Origin: Alexandriicola marinus
GTDB lineage: Bacteria; Pseudomonadota; Alphaproteobacteria; Rhodobacterales; Rhodobacteraceae
Length of the DNA: 64,000 nt
NCBI RefSeq assembly: GCF_004000435.1
Contig: NZ_RBVZ01000001.1
Span: forward strand, 907,327-971,326
Reading direction: 5' to 3'
Under the pieces are notes generated by a model, which searched no databases, was not told the origin of the DNA, and was given only the letters and a program-made list of their open reading frames with translations. Shown here piece by piece: positions 28,196-42,774 of the stretch (its first letter is position 1; every line of letters starts with the position of its first letter). Position numbers and translations under genes: made by a program.

Positions 28196-29112
28196 TCGGT
28201 CTTTTCGCAGGACGCGGCGCATTGCCGGACATCGTTGCCCGTCATCTGCGGCAAGACGGCCGTGTTCCCGTCGTGTGCGAGTTGGAGGGCCAGACGCCCG
28301 CGATCTCGGTTGCCGTCCCCCGGCTGGGCTACCGGCTCGAGACTTTGGGCAGCACCCTTGAAACGCTACGTCTGATGGGCGTCACGGATCTGTGCCTCGT
28401 GGGCGCGCTGGATCGCCCCGCACTTGATCCGGCGCGTCTGGATGCTGAGACCCGGCCCCTGATGTCGCGCCTGTCGGCGGCTCTGGCCCGGGGCGATGAC
28501 GGTACCCTGCGTGCGCTGATCTCGATTCTCGAAGACAGGGGCTTTGCCATCCGCGCGGTACAGGATCTTGTCCCTGACCTGTTGCCGCCGTCAGGTGTGC
28601 TCACCGCCGCCGCCCCTCCGCCGGGAACCGAGGTTGACGCCGCCGCAGGCGAGGCCGAGGTGGCGCGCATGGGTCTGGCCGATGCCGGTCAGGCCTGTGT
28701 CGTCCGCGAAGGACAGGTGATTGCCCGTGAAGGGCCCGAGGGCACCGACGCGATGCTTGACGGGCTCAAGGGGGCGCCGCGGCCTTCACGGCCACCGGCC
28801 GATCCGGTCAGCTGGCTGTTCGATACGGCCACCGATCTGGTGGGTGACGCGGCCGATTGGCTGTCGAACACCAGCGAGGGCCGGAAAGGCAGTGGCGCGA
28901 TCCTGTTCAAGGCACCGAAGCCCGGGCAGGACCGGCGCGCCGATCTGCCCGTCATCGGCCCCGAAACCGCGCGGCGCGCGGTCGAGGCCGGGCTGAGCGG
29001 GATCGTCATAGAAGAGGGTGGTGTGATGATCGTGGACCGGACCCGCACGATTGCCACGCTCGATGCGGCAGGCGCCCATCTTTGGGTCCGCCCACACGGG
29101 GGCGCGGCGTGA
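28192..29112 (+). CDS. lpxI: UDP-2,3-diacylglucosamine pyrophosphatase LpxI
   Basis: LpxI hydrolyses UDP-diacylglucosamine to lipid X, replacing the unrelated LpxH in many alphaproteobacteria. The 306-residue protein (DUF1009 family) begins IGLFAGRGALPDIVA and has VTDLCLVGALDRP, a GDDGTLRALISILE segment and a C-terminal domain with IEEGGVMIVDR. It overlaps lpxA by ATGA and lpxB by GTGA, so lpxA-lpxI-lpxB form one coupled unit. Confidence 0.94.
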   Translation: MIGLFAGRGALPDIVARHLRQDGRVPVVCELEGQTPAISVAVPRLGYRLETLGSTLETLRLMGVTDLCLVGALDRPALDPARLDAETRPLMSRLSAALARGDDGTLRALISILEDRGFAIRAVQDLVPDLLPPSGVLTAAAPPPGTEVDAAAGEAEVARMGLADAGQACVVREGQVIAREGPEGTDAMLDGLKGAPRPSRPPADPVSWLFDTATDLVGDAADWLSNTSEGRKGSGAILFKAPKPGQDRRADLPVIGPETARRAVEAGLSGIVIEEGGVMIVDRTRTIATLDAAGAHLWVRPHGGAA

Positions 29113-30281
29113 GGGTCTTTGTCGTCGCCGGTGAGCCCTCGGGCGACAAGCTGGGACAGGCGGTGATGTCGGCACTGCGCGCCAAGGTCGAAGGCGAAAT
29201 CGAATTCGCGGGCGTGGGCGGCCCGCTGATGAAAGGCGAAGGGCTGAAAAGCCTTTTCCCGATGTCGGAATTATCCGTGATGGGGCTGGCCGAGATCCTG
29301 CCGAAGTACCGCCACCTCAAACGCCGGATCCGCGAAACCGCCGAGGCGGCGATCGCCTTTGATGCCGATATCGTGCTGACGATCGACAGTCCCGATTTCT
29401 GCCTGCGCGTCGCGCGGATGGTGCGGGCGAGACGTTCTGCCTCGCGGCCGCGTCTGGTGCACTACGTTGCCCCCTCGGTCTGGGCGTGGCGGCCCGGGCG
29501 GGCGGAAAAGATGGCCCGATGCGTCGATCACGTTCTGGCGCTTTTGCCGTTCGAGCCGCCGATGATGGAGGTCGCCGGCGTCACGTGTGATTTCGTGGGC
29601 CACCCCGTGGTGGCCGAGCCGACCGCCAGCCCGGAAGAGGCACGGGCCTTTCGGGCGACCTATGGTCTGGACGATGCGCCCGTGATCCTCGCGCTGCCGG
29701 GGTCGCGCAGGGGCGAGGTGACCCGGCTGGCCCCGATCTTCGGTGAGACGCTGGCCCGGGTGCTGGGCGAACGCCCCGGCGCGCGGATCGTGATCCCCGC
29801 GGCCGGCTCGGTTATGTCGGAACTCGAGGATCTGGTGCGCGACTGGCCCGGCGCGCCGCTGATCCTTGCACCCGCGACGGACGCGGTCACGCAGGCCGCC
29901 AAGCGCGCGGCCTTTGCCGCCGCTGATGTCGCTCTGGCGGCGTCCGGCACGGTGTCGCTGGAACTGGCGGCCTCGGGCACGCCGATGGTGATCGGCTATG
30001 ACATGAACTGGATCACCCGGCAGATCGTCTCGCGGATGCTGATGGTCGATACGGTGACGCTGGTGAACCTTGTCAGCGACACCCGCGCCGTGCCCGAGTT
30101 TCTGGGCAAGGCCTGCAGGCCCACGCCCATGGCCGAAGCGGTGCTGGCCCTGCTGGACGATCCGGGGGCGCAGCAAGCCGCGTTGTCTCTGACGATGGAC
30201 CGGTTGGGCCGCACTGGTCTCCCCCCGGGGGAGCGGGCGGCGATCTCGATCCTGCGCCAGCTGGACCGCGCGGGCCACTAG
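29109..30281 (+). CDS. lpxB: Lipid-A-disaccharide synthase LpxB
   Basis: LpxB joins lipid X and UDP-diacylglucosamine into the lipid A disaccharide at the inner membrane face. The 390-residue GT19 enzyme has AGEPSGDKLGQAVM at the start, GVGGPLMKGEGL, HYVAPSVWAWRPGRA, LPGSRRGEV and the C-terminal ASGTVSLELAASGTPMVIGY. The GTG at 29109 overlaps the lpxI stop. Its own stop shares the palindrome CTAG with the stop of the convergent kinase gene. Confidence 0.96.
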   Translation: MRVFVVAGEPSGDKLGQAVMSALRAKVEGEIEFAGVGGPLMKGEGLKSLFPMSELSVMGLAEILPKYRHLKRRIRETAEAAIAFDADIVLTIDSPDFCLRVARMVRARRSASRPRLVHYVAPSVWAWRPGRAEKMARCVDHVLALLPFEPPMMEVAGVTCDFVGHPVVAEPTASPEEARAFRATYGLDDAPVILALPGSRRGEVTRLAPIFGETLARVLGERPGARIVIPAAGSVMSELEDLVRDWPGAPLILAPATDAVTQAAKRAAFAAADVALAASGTVSLELAASGTPMVIGYDMNWITRQIVSRMLMVDTVTLVNLVSDTRAVPEFLGKACRPTPMAEAVLALLDDPGAQQAALSLTMDRLGRTGLPPGERAAISILRQLDRAGH

Positions 30282-31126
30282 TCCGAACTCTTCGCCATGT
30301 CGACGCCTGCCAGAAGGATGGGCAGGGTCTTGTCCCACCCGGATATGCCGGCCTCGCCGCTCTCCAGATGCCAGCACAGCGCGAGGCCCATATGCGCGGC
30401 GGCCCATTCCCGGATCCGCCGTTCCGCCAGATCGAGCACGCTTGAAAATCGCGATGCGAGCGCGCTGTGATAGGCTGGGTCTTGCGTGAGCTCCGGCATG
30501 CCGAGCGGATTGCCGAAGCTATTCGCCACCTCGTATCCCCGGCAGCCGATCACGCCCTTGGCGTCGATGGCCCGCCAGTTCCGGCCCTGGCCCATGATGT
30601 TGTCGTGATGCAGATCGCCATGGAGCGGAATGGCAGTGCCCGATTGCGCAAGGCACTGCCGGGCGAGCTGGGCGGCGCGTGCGATGTCGCCCCGCAGGGC
30701 AGGCGGCACGCGCGACAGATCAGTACCTAAGAGCGCGCCGAACCGATCCTAGAGTGATTGCAGAGGCGGGCAGGGGGTCCGCCCCCGCGCGTGAAGCCGG
30801 GGCAGGAGGTCTGCGATAACGTCGATCCCCCGGGCCACATCGCCGGCGCGCATCACCTCGCCAAGCGACGGCCCGTCCAGCCATTCGATCAGGATCGCAT
30901 CGTCGTGCATGCCCAGCACGCGGGCCGTGCCAGCCCCGTCGCGCCAGATCATGAACCGCGCGCCGGTCAGTTCCTCCCGGCCCGCGTCCGTCAGAAGTTT
31001 CAGCGCGGCCGGCGTGCCGTCGGGCAGCGCCACCCGGAACACATGGCTCGACAGGGTGGTTGCGATCAGGGTCGGGTCCGCGACGCCAAGGGCCGTGCAG
31101 GCACGGCCCAGCCGGTCAGGCGCCAC
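30278..31126 (-). pseudogene. APH(6)/hydroxyurea-type phosphotransferase with in-frame amber codon
   Basis: The family covers streptomycin 6-kinases and relatives that phosphorylate small hydroxylated compounds. The C-terminal half has PLHGDLHHDNIM, with the catalytic Asp, and the family signature RAIDAKGVIGCRGYEVANSF. The N-terminal half has FRVALPDGTPAALKL and ILIEWLDGPSLGE. The two halves are in the same frame, separated by a single TAG at 30749-30751 (CCTCTGCAATCACTC TAG GATCGGTTC). Read through, the product would be 282 residues, normal length. The GTG start overlaps the mnmA stop by 11 bases. It may be a recent pseudogene or a sequence error. Confidence 0.8.
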
Positions 31127-32255
31127 GCCAGATCCAGCCGCCTCCGAACACCCGGCTGCCCTCGGGGTCGTAGAATACGCAGGCCTGACCGGGGCTGACA
31201 CCCTCTTCGGGGGTCAGCAATTCGACCTCGGCCGTCGTGGGCCCGGTGGGCCGGATCACCGCGTCTGTGGGTGGTCGGGTCGAGCGGACCTTGACCGCCA
31301 GCGGCCATTCGGCGCGCGAGGCAAAGGGTTCGTCCCCCAGCCAGTTGATCTCGCGCACCGGAATCACCCGGGTGGAGAGCATCTCTTTGGGGCCGACGAT
31401 CACGCGCCGCGCCTCCACGTCGAGCCGCACGACATAAAGCGGTTCGGACAGGCCGCCGATGCCAAGGCCCCGTCGCTGACCGATGGTGTAGTGGATCACG
31501 CCACCATGGGTGCCCAGAACCCGCCCGTCCGCGTGCACGATCTCGCCCGGATCGGCCGCGCCGGGGCGCAATTTCTCGATCACGGCGGCATAATCGCCGT
31601 TCGGCACGAAACAGATGTCCTGGCTATCGGGCTTGTCCGCAACCGGCAGCCCGTGCCGGGCCGCAAGCGCGCGCGTCTCGGCCTTCGATCGCAGATGCCC
31701 CAGAGGAAAGCGCAGGTATGACAGCTGTTCGGCGGTGGTCGAGAACAGGAAATAGCTCTGATCGCGGGCGTGATCGGCGGCCATGTGCAGCTCTGGCCCC
31801 GCCATCCCCATCTTGCGCTGGATGTAATGGCCGGTCGCCATGCAATCTGCATCGAGGTCCTTTGCCGTTTCCAGCAGGTCGCGAAATTTCACCCGTTCGT
31901 TGCACCGGATGCAGGGAACGGGCGTTGCGCCAGCCAGATAGCTGTCGGCGAATTCATCGATCACCGCTTCGCGGAAGGTATTCTCGTAGTCCAGCACGTA
32001 ATGCGGGAAGCCCATGGTCTCGGCCACGCGGCGCGCATCGTGGATATCGCGGCCCGCGCAGCAGGCGCCCTTCTTCGCAAGCGCCGCGCCATGATCGTAA
32101 AGCTGGAGCGTGACACCCACCACGTCATAGCCTTCGCCCGCCAGTTCGGCGGCGACGACGGAGGAATCCACGCCGCCCGACATCGCCACGACGACACGTG
32201 TCTCGGCCGGTGGCTTGGGCAGGCCAAGTGAATTCAGCGCAGGATCGAGAGGCAT
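31116..32255 (-). CDS. mnmA: tRNA-specific 2-thiouridylase MnmA
   Basis: MnmA thiolates U34 of tRNAs for Lys, Glu and Gln. The 379-residue protein has the PP-loop [15 protein letters not shown], the active-site Cys in NPCxxCN-type [22 protein letters not shown], and [12 protein letters not shown] with C-terminal Cys in PGQACVFYD. The ATG at 32255 follows AAGGGACC. A phosphotransferase gene overlaps its 3' end; it diverges from sciP. Confidence 0.95.
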   Translation of the reverse strand: MPLDPALNSLGLPKPPAETRVVVAMSGGVDSSVVAAELAGEGYDVVGVTLQLYDHGAALAKKGACCAGRDIHDARRVAETMGFPHYVLDYENTFREAVIDEFADSYLAGATPVPCIRCNERVKFRDLLETAKDLDADCMATGHYIQRKMGMAGPELHMAADHARDQSYFLFSTTAEQLSYLRFPLGHLRSKAETRALAARHGLPVADKPDSQDICFVPNGDYAAVIEKLRPGAADPGEIVHADGRVLGTHGGVIHYTIGQRRGLGIGGLSEPLYVVRLDVEARRVIVGPKEMLSTRVIPVREINWLGDEPFASRAEWPLAVKVRSTRPPTDAVIRPTGPTTAEVELLTPEEGVSPGQACVFYDPEGSRVFGGGWIWRGA

Positions 32256-32404
32256 GGACAGGTCCCTTCGGGGCGGATTTCTCTTATGAACCGGAAATCC
32301 GTGGGAATATAGGAAAATGCCACATACTCTCAAGCCCCGGTTTCACGATGAATAAACCCTGAGTGCGAAAAATCGCGGCATGTGGATAATTATCGGGGTG
32401 AGAC

Positions 32405-32683
32405 ATGTATCTGCGAAAAGTCGAAGGGCCGCGGTCGGTCCGGCTCAAGGATGGAACCGTGATGACCCGGGCCGACCTGCCGCCCGCGGATACCCGACGC
32501 TGGGTCGCATCACGCAAGGCGGCGGTGGTGCGGGCGGTGGCCGCGGGATTGCTTTCGCGCAACACTGCGCTCGAGACCTATGGCCTGTCGGACGAGGAGT
32601 TCAGCCACTGGGAGGATTGCATTGAACGACACGGCGAATCTGCACTCAGAGCGACAGCTGTGCAAAAGTATAGACAACCATAG
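32405..32683 (+). CDS. sciP: CtrA inhibitor SciP (DUF1153)
   Basis: SciP binds CtrA and blocks its recruitment of RNA polymerase in Caulobacter. The 92-residue protein is an almost full-length match to the family: MYLRKVEGPRSVRLKDGTV, RADLPPADTRRWVASRKAAV, VRAVAAGLLSR and YGLSDEEFSHWEDCIERHGE, ending AVQKYRQP. It contains a helix-turn-helix fold. Here it lies 86 bases upstream of ctrA on the same strand, linking the inhibitor with its target. Confidence 0.93.
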   Translation: MYLRKVEGPRSVRLKDGTVMTRADLPPADTRRWVASRKAAVVRAVAAGLLSRNTALETYGLSDEEFSHWEDCIERHGESALRATAVQKYRQP

Positions 32684-32708
32684 GTGGTAGTGGCATCATT
32701 CATCTGAA

Positions 32709-32724
32709 GTAACGTGCGATTAAC
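32709..32724 (+). promoter_or_regulatory. CtrA box upstream of ctrA
   Basis: GTAA, seven bases, TTAAC. This is one base from the CtrA consensus TTAA-N7-TTAAC and lies 46 bases before the ctrA start. It suggests autoregulation, as known for ctrA promoters in Caulobacter. Confidence 0.65.
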
Positions 32725-32730
32725 CATTCC

Positions 32731-32735
32731 GAGTC
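32731..32735. promoter_or_regulatory. GANTC (CcrM) site in the ctrA promoter
   Basis: GAGTC lies seven bases after the CtrA box and 35 bases before the ctrA start. GANTC is the CcrM methylation motif, and a GANTC site in a ctrA promoter links transcription to replication passage in Caulobacter. A single short site could occur by chance. Confidence 0.45.
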
Positions 32736-32769
32736 ATCAAGAACGGGATAGGAACATGGAGACTTCGGA

Positions 32770-33486
32770 ATGCGCGTATTGCTGGTAGAGGACGATCCCG
32801 CCACCGCTCGGAGCATCGAGATGATGCTGACTCATGCGAATCTCAACGTCTATGCGACAAACATGGGGGAGGAGGCGGTCGACCTTGCAAAGCTTTATGA
32901 CTACGACATCGTCCTCCTCGACCTGAACCTGCCCGATATCAGCGGGCTCGAGGTTCTGCGTCAATTGCGCGTGGCCCGGATCGACACGCCGATCCTGATC
33001 CTGTCGGGCGAGGATGGCACCGAAAGCAAGATCAAGGGCTTTGGCTTCGGTGCGGACGACTACCTGACCAAGCCGTTCCACCGCGAAGAGCTTGTGGCGC
33101 GCATCCATGCGATTATCCGACGCTCAAAGGGGCATTCACAGTCGATCATCCAGACCGGGAAAATCGCCGTCAATCTTGATGCCAAGACGGTCGAGGTCGA
33201 TGACAAGCCGGTCCATCTGACGGGCAAGGAATACCAGATGCTGGAGCTTCTCAGCCTGCGAAAGGGCACGACCCTGACAAAGGAGATGTTCCTGAACCAC
33301 CTGTATGGCGGGATGGATGAACCCGAACTCAAGATCATCGACGTCTTCATCTGCAAGCTCCGCAAGAAACTGAGCCAGGCCACAGGTGGCGAAAACCACA
33401 TCGAAACGGTCTGGGGCCGCGGCTATGTGCTGCGGGACGACAAACGCGCAGCAGAAGCCGAGGAGGCATTGGCCCTGGGTGCCTGA
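32770..33486 (+). CDS. ctrA: Cell-cycle response regulator CtrA
   Basis: CtrA is the OmpR-type master regulator of alphaproteobacterial cell cycle and, in Rhodobacterales, of motility and gene transfer agent genes. The 238-residue protein has a receiver domain with phospho-acceptor Asp51 in VLLDLNLPD, an acidic pocket EDD at residues 8-10 and Lys in [10 protein letters not shown], then a winged helix DNA-binding domain (about 125-230) with [17 protein letters not shown] and [10 protein letters not shown]. It follows sciP, with a CtrA box and GANTC site between. Confidence 0.97.
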   Translation: MRVLLVEDDPATARSIEMMLTHANLNVYATNMGEEAVDLAKLYDYDIVLLDLNLPDISGLEVLRQLRVARIDTPILILSGEDGTESKIKGFGFGADDYLTKPFHREELVARIHAIIRRSKGHSQSIIQTGKIAVNLDAKTVEVDDKPVHLTGKEYQMLELLSLRKGTTLTKEMFLNHLYGGMDEPELKIIDVFICKLRKKLSQATGGENHIETVWGRGYVLRDDKRAAEAEEALALGA

Positions 33487-38434
<4,948 letters not shown>

Positions 38435-38473
38435 TCCCGTCCCGAACGCAATAATCCCGGAAAGTTCACTTTT

Positions 38474-38488
38474 GTTCTCATTTAGTTC
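38474..38488. promoter_or_regulatory. LexA (SOS) box, GTTC-N7-GTTC
   Basis: A perfect match to the direct-repeat LexA site of Rhodobacterales: GTTC TCATTTA GTTC. A third GTTC lies six bases further left, and on the minus strand the flank reads GAACTAAATGAGAACAAAA, much like alphaproteobacterial recA operators. It lies 57 bases before the ATG of a 40-residue membrane protein and 39 bases after the recG stop, so the small gene is the obvious target. Confidence 0.75.
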
Positions 38489-38545
38489 TTTACAGATTGT
38501 TAATGATATGAGAACAAAGGAGCAACACAGAGGAAGGAGCTTACC

Positions 38546-38668
38546 ATGGCACGCCAAGTCGCAGACATCATTGACCGGTCCCGGACGACGATTCTCGGGG
38601 ATGCTTTGGGTGCCGCCGCTCTTGTCGTGATCCTGATCGGAGGGCTCAGCCTGCCGTCGATCCTGTAA
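38546..38668 (+). CDS. SOS-regulated small membrane protein (40 aa), SidA-like candidate
   Basis: A 40-residue product with a strong ribosome site (AGGAAGGAG, 6 bases before the ATG). It has a short amphipathic N-terminus (ARQVADIIDRSRTT) and one membrane helix at about residues 18-36 (GDALGAAALVVILIGGLSL). A canonical LexA box stands 57 bases upstream and a clean terminator follows, making it a self-contained SOS unit. Caulobacter SidA, a 29-residue SOS-induced inner-membrane division inhibitor, is the closest known analogue in design, but I see no sequence identity to it. The function is therefore inference. Confidence 0.75.
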   Translation: MARQVADIIDRSRTTILGDALGAAALVVILIGGLSLPSIL

Positions 38669-38813
38669 CCTGTTTCTGCCCGGCGTCTCGTACCGCTGAC
38701 CAGTGCCGCCTGTCCCGGCCGCATATCGGATTTGCCTGTCCGACCCATCCTTTCAGGGCTTTGCCTGCCCTGTTCTGGGCCCAGCGGTGTCCCATACGAG
38801 AACGCTTTTCCTG

Positions 38814-38850
38814 CCGCCGCCATCCCAACGGATGTGCGGCGGTTTTTTTT
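38814..38850 (+). terminator. Rho-independent terminator after the small SOS gene
   Basis: A 7-base stem CCGCCGC / GCGGCGG (38814-38820 with 38836-38842) is followed at once by eight T. It ends transcripts from the small SOS gene (and possibly recG). Confidence 0.8.
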
Positions 38851-38870
38851 GGTCTTGAGTAAGGGGGAGG

Positions 38871-39323
38871 TCAGGCGCAGTTCGCGGCCTTGGCCTGATC
38901 CAACGCGTCAAGCGTCGCGTCGAATGCCAGAAGGATCGAGGCGTGACGGTTCTTGTAATCCTTGGCCGGTTCCAGCACGTCGAGCCCCTCGAACGGGGCC
39001 TCGGGCACGGGGCCGCCTTCCTTGAGCATCGCGACCAGCTGGTCACGGCCCTTGCGGATCGTCGCCTCGGTCTGGCCCATGATGGCGGCACCGATCACGG
39101 CGGCCGAGGCCTGCCCAAGGGCACAGGCCTTCACGTCCTGTCCGTAATCGACGATCCGGTCCCCGTCGATGCGGATGTCGACCGTCACGGTCGATCCGCA
39201 CAAAGGCGCCCGCTTGCGCGCGGTGGCATCCGGATTTTCAAGCCGCTGCGTGCGCGGCATGTCCGCCGCCAGCGCAAGAATTCGCGCCGAATAGAGTTTG
39301 ATCAGGTCGCTTTCGCCAGACAT
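38871..39323 (-). CDS. Fe-S cluster scaffold-like protein (NifU N-terminal family)
   Basis: A 150-residue cytosolic protein. It has the pattern of the IscU/NifU-N fold: a first Cys in [11 protein letters not shown], a second in [13 protein letters not shown] and a C-terminal Cys in AANCA, all three cluster-ligand positions. It begins [17 protein letters not shown] at the ATG at 39323; the frame is open further upstream. This branch is often called a SufE- or IscU-like scaffold of unsettled client. It diverges from hisI. Confidence 0.82.
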   Translation of the reverse strand: MSGESDLIKLYSARILALAADMPRTQRLENPDATARKRAPLCGSTVTVDIRIDGDRIVDYGQDVKACALGQASAAVIGAAIMGQTEATIRKGRDQLVAMLKEGGPVPEAPFEGLDVLEPAKDYKNRHASILLAFDATLDALDQAKAANCA

Positions 39324-39394
39324 CCGGGTTTGCCCTTTCCTCTTCGGGTTTCTACATAGGCATCCGCCGCGCCCTGTCCAAAGGAAAAATTCCG

Positions 39395-39754
39395 ATGCCC
39401 TTCGATCCCGCCGATCTTTCATATGACGACAGGGGTCTTATCCCCGCCATCGCGCAGGATGCCGAGAACGGCGAGGTGCTGATGATGGCCTGGATGAATG
39501 CCGAGGCGGTCGCCCGCACGATCGAGACAGGGCGGGTGACCTATTGGTCGCGGTCGCGGCAAAGCTTCTGGATCAAGGGCGAGACCTCGGGCCATGTGCA
39601 GGAGCTTGTCGATCTGCGCTTTGATTGCGACGCGGATTGCCTGCTGGTTCAGGTCCGTCAGACCGGCCCGGCCTGCCACACCAACAGGCGCAGCTGTTTT
39701 TATCGCGCGGTGCGCGGCGGCGAGGTGGTCGAGCTTACTCAGCCCGAGGGCTGA
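39395..39754 (+). CDS. hisI: Phosphoribosyl-AMP cyclohydrolase HisI
   Basis: HisI opens the adenine ring of phosphoribosyl-AMP in histidine synthesis. The 119-residue monofunctional enzyme (no HisE part) has [41 protein letters not shown], the metal-binding DCDADCLLV and the [10 protein letters not shown] motif with conserved Cys. It is separated from other his genes. Its 3' end overlaps the convergent gluQ by 16 bases. Confidence 0.95.
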   Translation: MPFDPADLSYDDRGLIPAIAQDAENGEVLMMAWMNAEAVARTIETGRVTYWSRSRQSFWIKGETSGHVQELVDLRFDCDADCLLVQVRQTGPACHTNRRSCFYRAVRGGEVVELTQPEG

Positions 39755-40593
39755 GGTCCGAGACCCAGCATCTCGCGCAGCTCTGCCGGCGTCTTGCCGT
39801 CCTCGCGATAGAGCCGGATCGCGCGCGCATCGTCGCGCTTGGCCAGCCTTCGGCCGGTCTCGTCGCGGATCAGCCTGTGATGGTGATACCGGGGAACGGG
39901 CAGATCGAGGAGCGCTTGCAGAACGACATGGATCGCCGTCGCCTCGAACAGATCCTGCCCGCGGACCACATGGGTCACGCCCTGATGCGCATCATCCAGA
40001 ACGACACTCAGGTGATAGGAGGTTCCGAAATCCCGGCGGGCCAGCACGACATCGCCCGCGCCCTCGATCAGGGTCTGCGGGTCGATCGTGTGCCATCCCG
40101 GCGCCGATGGTCCGGTCTCGTCAAATGCCCGCTCTCCGATCCGGCGAAGTGCCATCTGCATATCAAGGCGCAACACGCTGTCGGGCAGGGGGCCTGTGCG
40201 GGGTGCGCCCCGGCAGGTGCCCGGATAGACGATCCCGTCGGGGCCTATGCGGACGCCTTCTTGCGGCGCGGATGCCGCCTCCTGGATGTCGCGGCGGGAA
40301 CAGGTGCAGGGATAAAGAAGCCCCTCGTCCCACAGGCGTCCAAGCGCCTCGCGATAGGCGGGCAGACGGTCTGACTGGCGCAGAACAGGGCGCGGCCAGT
40401 CAAGGCCCAGCCAGCCGAGGTCTTCGAAGATCAATGCTTCCCATTCGGGCTTTGACCGGGCCCGATCGATATCCTCGATCCTGAGCAGGAACACGCCCCC
40501 GTCCGCGCGCGCCATGTCGGAGGCGGTCATGGCGGAAAAGGCGTGGCCCAGATGCAGCGGCCCCGTGGGAGAGGGGGCAAACCGCGTGATCAC
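39739..40593 (-). CDS. gluQ: Glutamyl-Q tRNA(Asp) synthetase GluQ
   Basis: GluQ attaches glutamate to queuosine in tRNA(Asp); it is a truncated GluRS without the anticodon domain. The 284-residue protein has [13 protein letters not shown] (HIGH-type), CTCSRRDIQ, the [10 protein letters not shown] segment and the KMSKS-like RRLAKRDDA. The GTG start overlaps the trmFO stop (GTGA), so it is the last gene of the gyrA operon. Confidence 0.93.
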   Translation of the reverse strand: MITRFAPSPTGPLHLGHAFSAMTASDMARADGGVFLLRIEDIDRARSKPEWEALIFEDLGWLGLDWPRPVLRQSDRLPAYREALGRLWDEGLLYPCTCSRRDIQEAASAPQEGVRIGPDGIVYPGTCRGAPRTGPLPDSVLRLDMQMALRRIGERAFDETGPSAPGWHTIDPQTLIEGAGDVVLARRDFGTSYHLSVVLDDAHQGVTHVVRGQDLFEATAIHVVLQALLDLPVPRYHHHRLIRDETGRRLAKRDDARAIRLYREDGKTPAELREMLGLGPQPSG

Positions 40594-41945
40594 TCGGCGG
40601 CCAGCCTGTGCTGCCCGAGCCAGTGCTGCCAGTCTTCCTTGGCCCGGTCGGTATAGCCTTTGTAGCGCTCCTTCCGGCCGCGCCGCCCACCGCGCACACC
40701 GTCCAGCGGCGGGAACAGGCCGAAATTGACGTTCATGGGTTGAAAGGTCTTGGCCTCGGCGCCACCGGTGATGTGATGGACCAGCGCGCCCATCGCCGTC
40801 GTGCCGGGAACGGGCGGCAGGACCTCGCCGCGTATCTCGGCCGCGGCCATGCGCCCGGCCAATAGCCCCATCGCGGCGCTCTCGACATAACCCTCGACCC
40901 CGGTGATCTGGCCCGCAAAGCGGATATTGGGCCGCGAGCGGAGCCGCATCTGAGGATCGAGCAGCGTAGGCGAGTTGATGAACGTGTTGCGGTGAATGCC
41001 GCCAAGCCGGGCAAAACGCGCGTCTTCCAGGCCCGGAATCATCTTGAAAACAGATGTTTGTGCCCCGTACTTCATCTTGGTCTGAAAACCCACGATGTTG
41101 TAGAGCGTGCCAAGTGCGTTGTCGCGGCGCAGCTGAACGACCGCATAGGCTTTTTCCTGCGGATTATGCGCATTGGTCAGGCCGACGGGCTTCATCGGCC
41201 CGTGGCGCAAGGTCTCTCGGCCCCGCTCGGCCATCACTTCGATGGGCAGGCAGCCGTCGAAATATCCCGCGGTCTCGCCCTCGTGAAACTCGGTCTTGTC
41301 GGCGGCCAGAAGCGCATCGATGAAAGCCTCGTACTGATCCTTGGTCATCGGGCAATTCAGGTAGGCCGTGCGCTCTTCCTCGGTCTCGCCCTTGTCATAG
41401 CGCGACTGCATCCAGGCCACGTCCATGTTGATGCTGTCGAAATGGACGATGGGGGCAATTGCGTCAAAGAACGCCAGCGCCTCGGCACCGGTCTCGGCCC
41501 GGATGCTTTCGGCCAGCGCGCCAGAGGTCAGCGGGCCGGTCGCGATGATCCAGTGGCCATAGCTGGGCAGATCGGTGATCTCGCCATCCTCGACCGTGAT
41601 CAGGGGATGGTCGCGCAGCATCGCGGTGACGGCGCGCGCAAAGGGATCGCGGTCGACGGCCAGCGCACCACCGGCGGGCAGGCGGTGCTTGTCGGCCATC
41701 TGCATGATCAGGCCGCCGGCAGCCCGCATTTCCCAATGCAGAAGGCCCACGGCGTTCTGTTCGGAATCGTCGGACCGGAACGAGTTGGAACAGACCATCT
41801 CGGCCAGATCGCCCGTGCGATGGGCGAAGGTGCCGACCTTGGGCCGCATCTCGTGGATGGTGACGGGAATGCCGGCCTGCGCGGCCTGCCACGCGGCCTC
41901 GGATCCGGCCATGCCGCCGCCGATGATATGAAGTGTCTCTGCCAT
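40590..41945 (-). CDS. trmFO: Folate-dependent tRNA (uracil-5-)-methyltransferase TrmFO
   Basis: TrmFO methylates U54 in the T loop using methylenetetrahydrofolate and FAD. The 451-residue protein has the N-terminal FAD motif [15 protein letters not shown], the family stretch [11 protein letters not shown] with the catalytic Cys, [14 protein letters not shown] and the C-terminal [17 protein letters not shown]. TrmFO is typical of alphaproteobacteria and Gram-positives, in place of TrmA. It overlaps gluQ by four bases. Confidence 0.96.
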   Translation of the reverse strand: MAETLHIIGGGMAGSEAAWQAAQAGIPVTIHEMRPKVGTFAHRTGDLAEMVCSNSFRSDDSEQNAVGLLHWEMRAAGGLIMQMADKHRLPAGGALAVDRDPFARAVTAMLRDHPLITVEDGEITDLPSYGHWIIATGPLTSGALAESIRAETGAEALAFFDAIAPIVHFDSINMDVAWMQSRYDKGETEEERTAYLNCPMTKDQYEAFIDALLAADKTEFHEGETAGYFDGCLPIEVMAERGRETLRHGPMKPVGLTNAHNPQEKAYAVVQLRRDNALGTLYNIVGFQTKMKYGAQTSVFKMIPGLEDARFARLGGIHRNTFINSPTLLDPQMRLRSRPNIRFAGQITGVEGYVESAAMGLLAGRMAAAEIRGEVLPPVPGTTAMGALVHHITGGAEAKTFQPMNVNFGLFPPLDGVRGGRRGRKERYKGYTDRAKEDWQHWLGQHRLAAE

Positions 41946-41994
41946 GACCCCGATCTAGGCCGGGGCGCGCGAAATGAAAAGCCCGGGCGTCGGT

Positions 41995-42774
41995 TCAATG
42001 GCCATAGGTCGCAAGGCTCTGTCCGAACACATCCGTCGAAAAATGGACCTGGCCCGTGGCGATCGTCACGGTCAGTTCGGCCGACAGGCCCGGGTCGCCG
42101 TTCATGTCACGCCCGACCAGATCGGCGGAAAGGGTGACCGCCTCGTGGGGCCGGAGACCCAGGCCGATATGGGCAAAGCTGCCCTCTTCGGTCAGGTCGT
42201 CGGACAGTCGATAGACGCCCCCCGCGCGGGCGTGCAGACCATCGCCGAGATCATAGGCCCCATCGAGACCTATGGCATAATAATCAAGGTCTTCATCTTT
42301 GGTGCTATAGCGATGGAGCCGCCCCGTGGCCCGCAGGTTCGGGCCCCAATCCTCCGACACCTTGACCGTGTAGAACAGCGCACCAGGCGCGCCGCCGTCG
42401 ATCACGCCAAGGCGCAGATCGAGCGATCTGCTGCCCCGCGTGGCCAGCGCCCGCACGGCATAGGCTGCCCGCGCGCCATCAAGCGCGTCATCATTGCTGA
42501 TCTGCGCTTCGAGGCCGAACCGGAAGAGCGGACTGATCCGGCGCGAGGCGATCACATGGAAATCGGACATGCCGCCTGTCTCGGGCAGACCGTTCGACGT
42601 GGCCCCGAGCTGAAGCGCGTAATTCCCGAAATCAAGGTTCACATCCGAGGTCAGGCGCATTCCCTCGCGGCCCAACTCCGCCTGAAAGCGGGTCGCGGGT
42701 TCGGCCGAGGCCAGACCCGCGACCAGCGCAAGGAAAAGCCCGGATGCAAGGCGCGCCACGGGGCGACAGGTCAT
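41995..42774 (-). CDS. Exported beta-barrel-like protein of unknown function
   Basis: A 259-residue protein with a signal peptide ([21 protein letters not shown]) and alternating polar/hydrophobic strands throughout ([34 protein letters not shown]), which suggests an outer-membrane barrel. It ends SLATYGH, without the classical C-terminal Phe. The ATG at 42774 overlaps the gyrA stop by four bases, so it is coupled to gyrA, an odd pairing. I do not recognise the family; it could be a conserved roseobacter hypothetical. Confidence 0.75.
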   Translation of the reverse strand: MTCRPVARLASGLFLALVAGLASAEPATRFQAELGREGMRLTSDVNLDFGNYALQLGATSNGLPETGGMSDFHVIASRRISPLFRFGLEAQISNDDALDGARAAYAVRALATRGSRSLDLRLGVIDGGAPGALFYTVKVSEDWGPNLRATGRLHRYSTKDEDLDYYAIGLDGAYDLGDGLHARAGGVYRLSDDLTEEGSFAHIGLGLRPHEAVTLSADLVGRDMNGDPGLSAELTVTIATGQVHFSTDVFGQSLATYGH

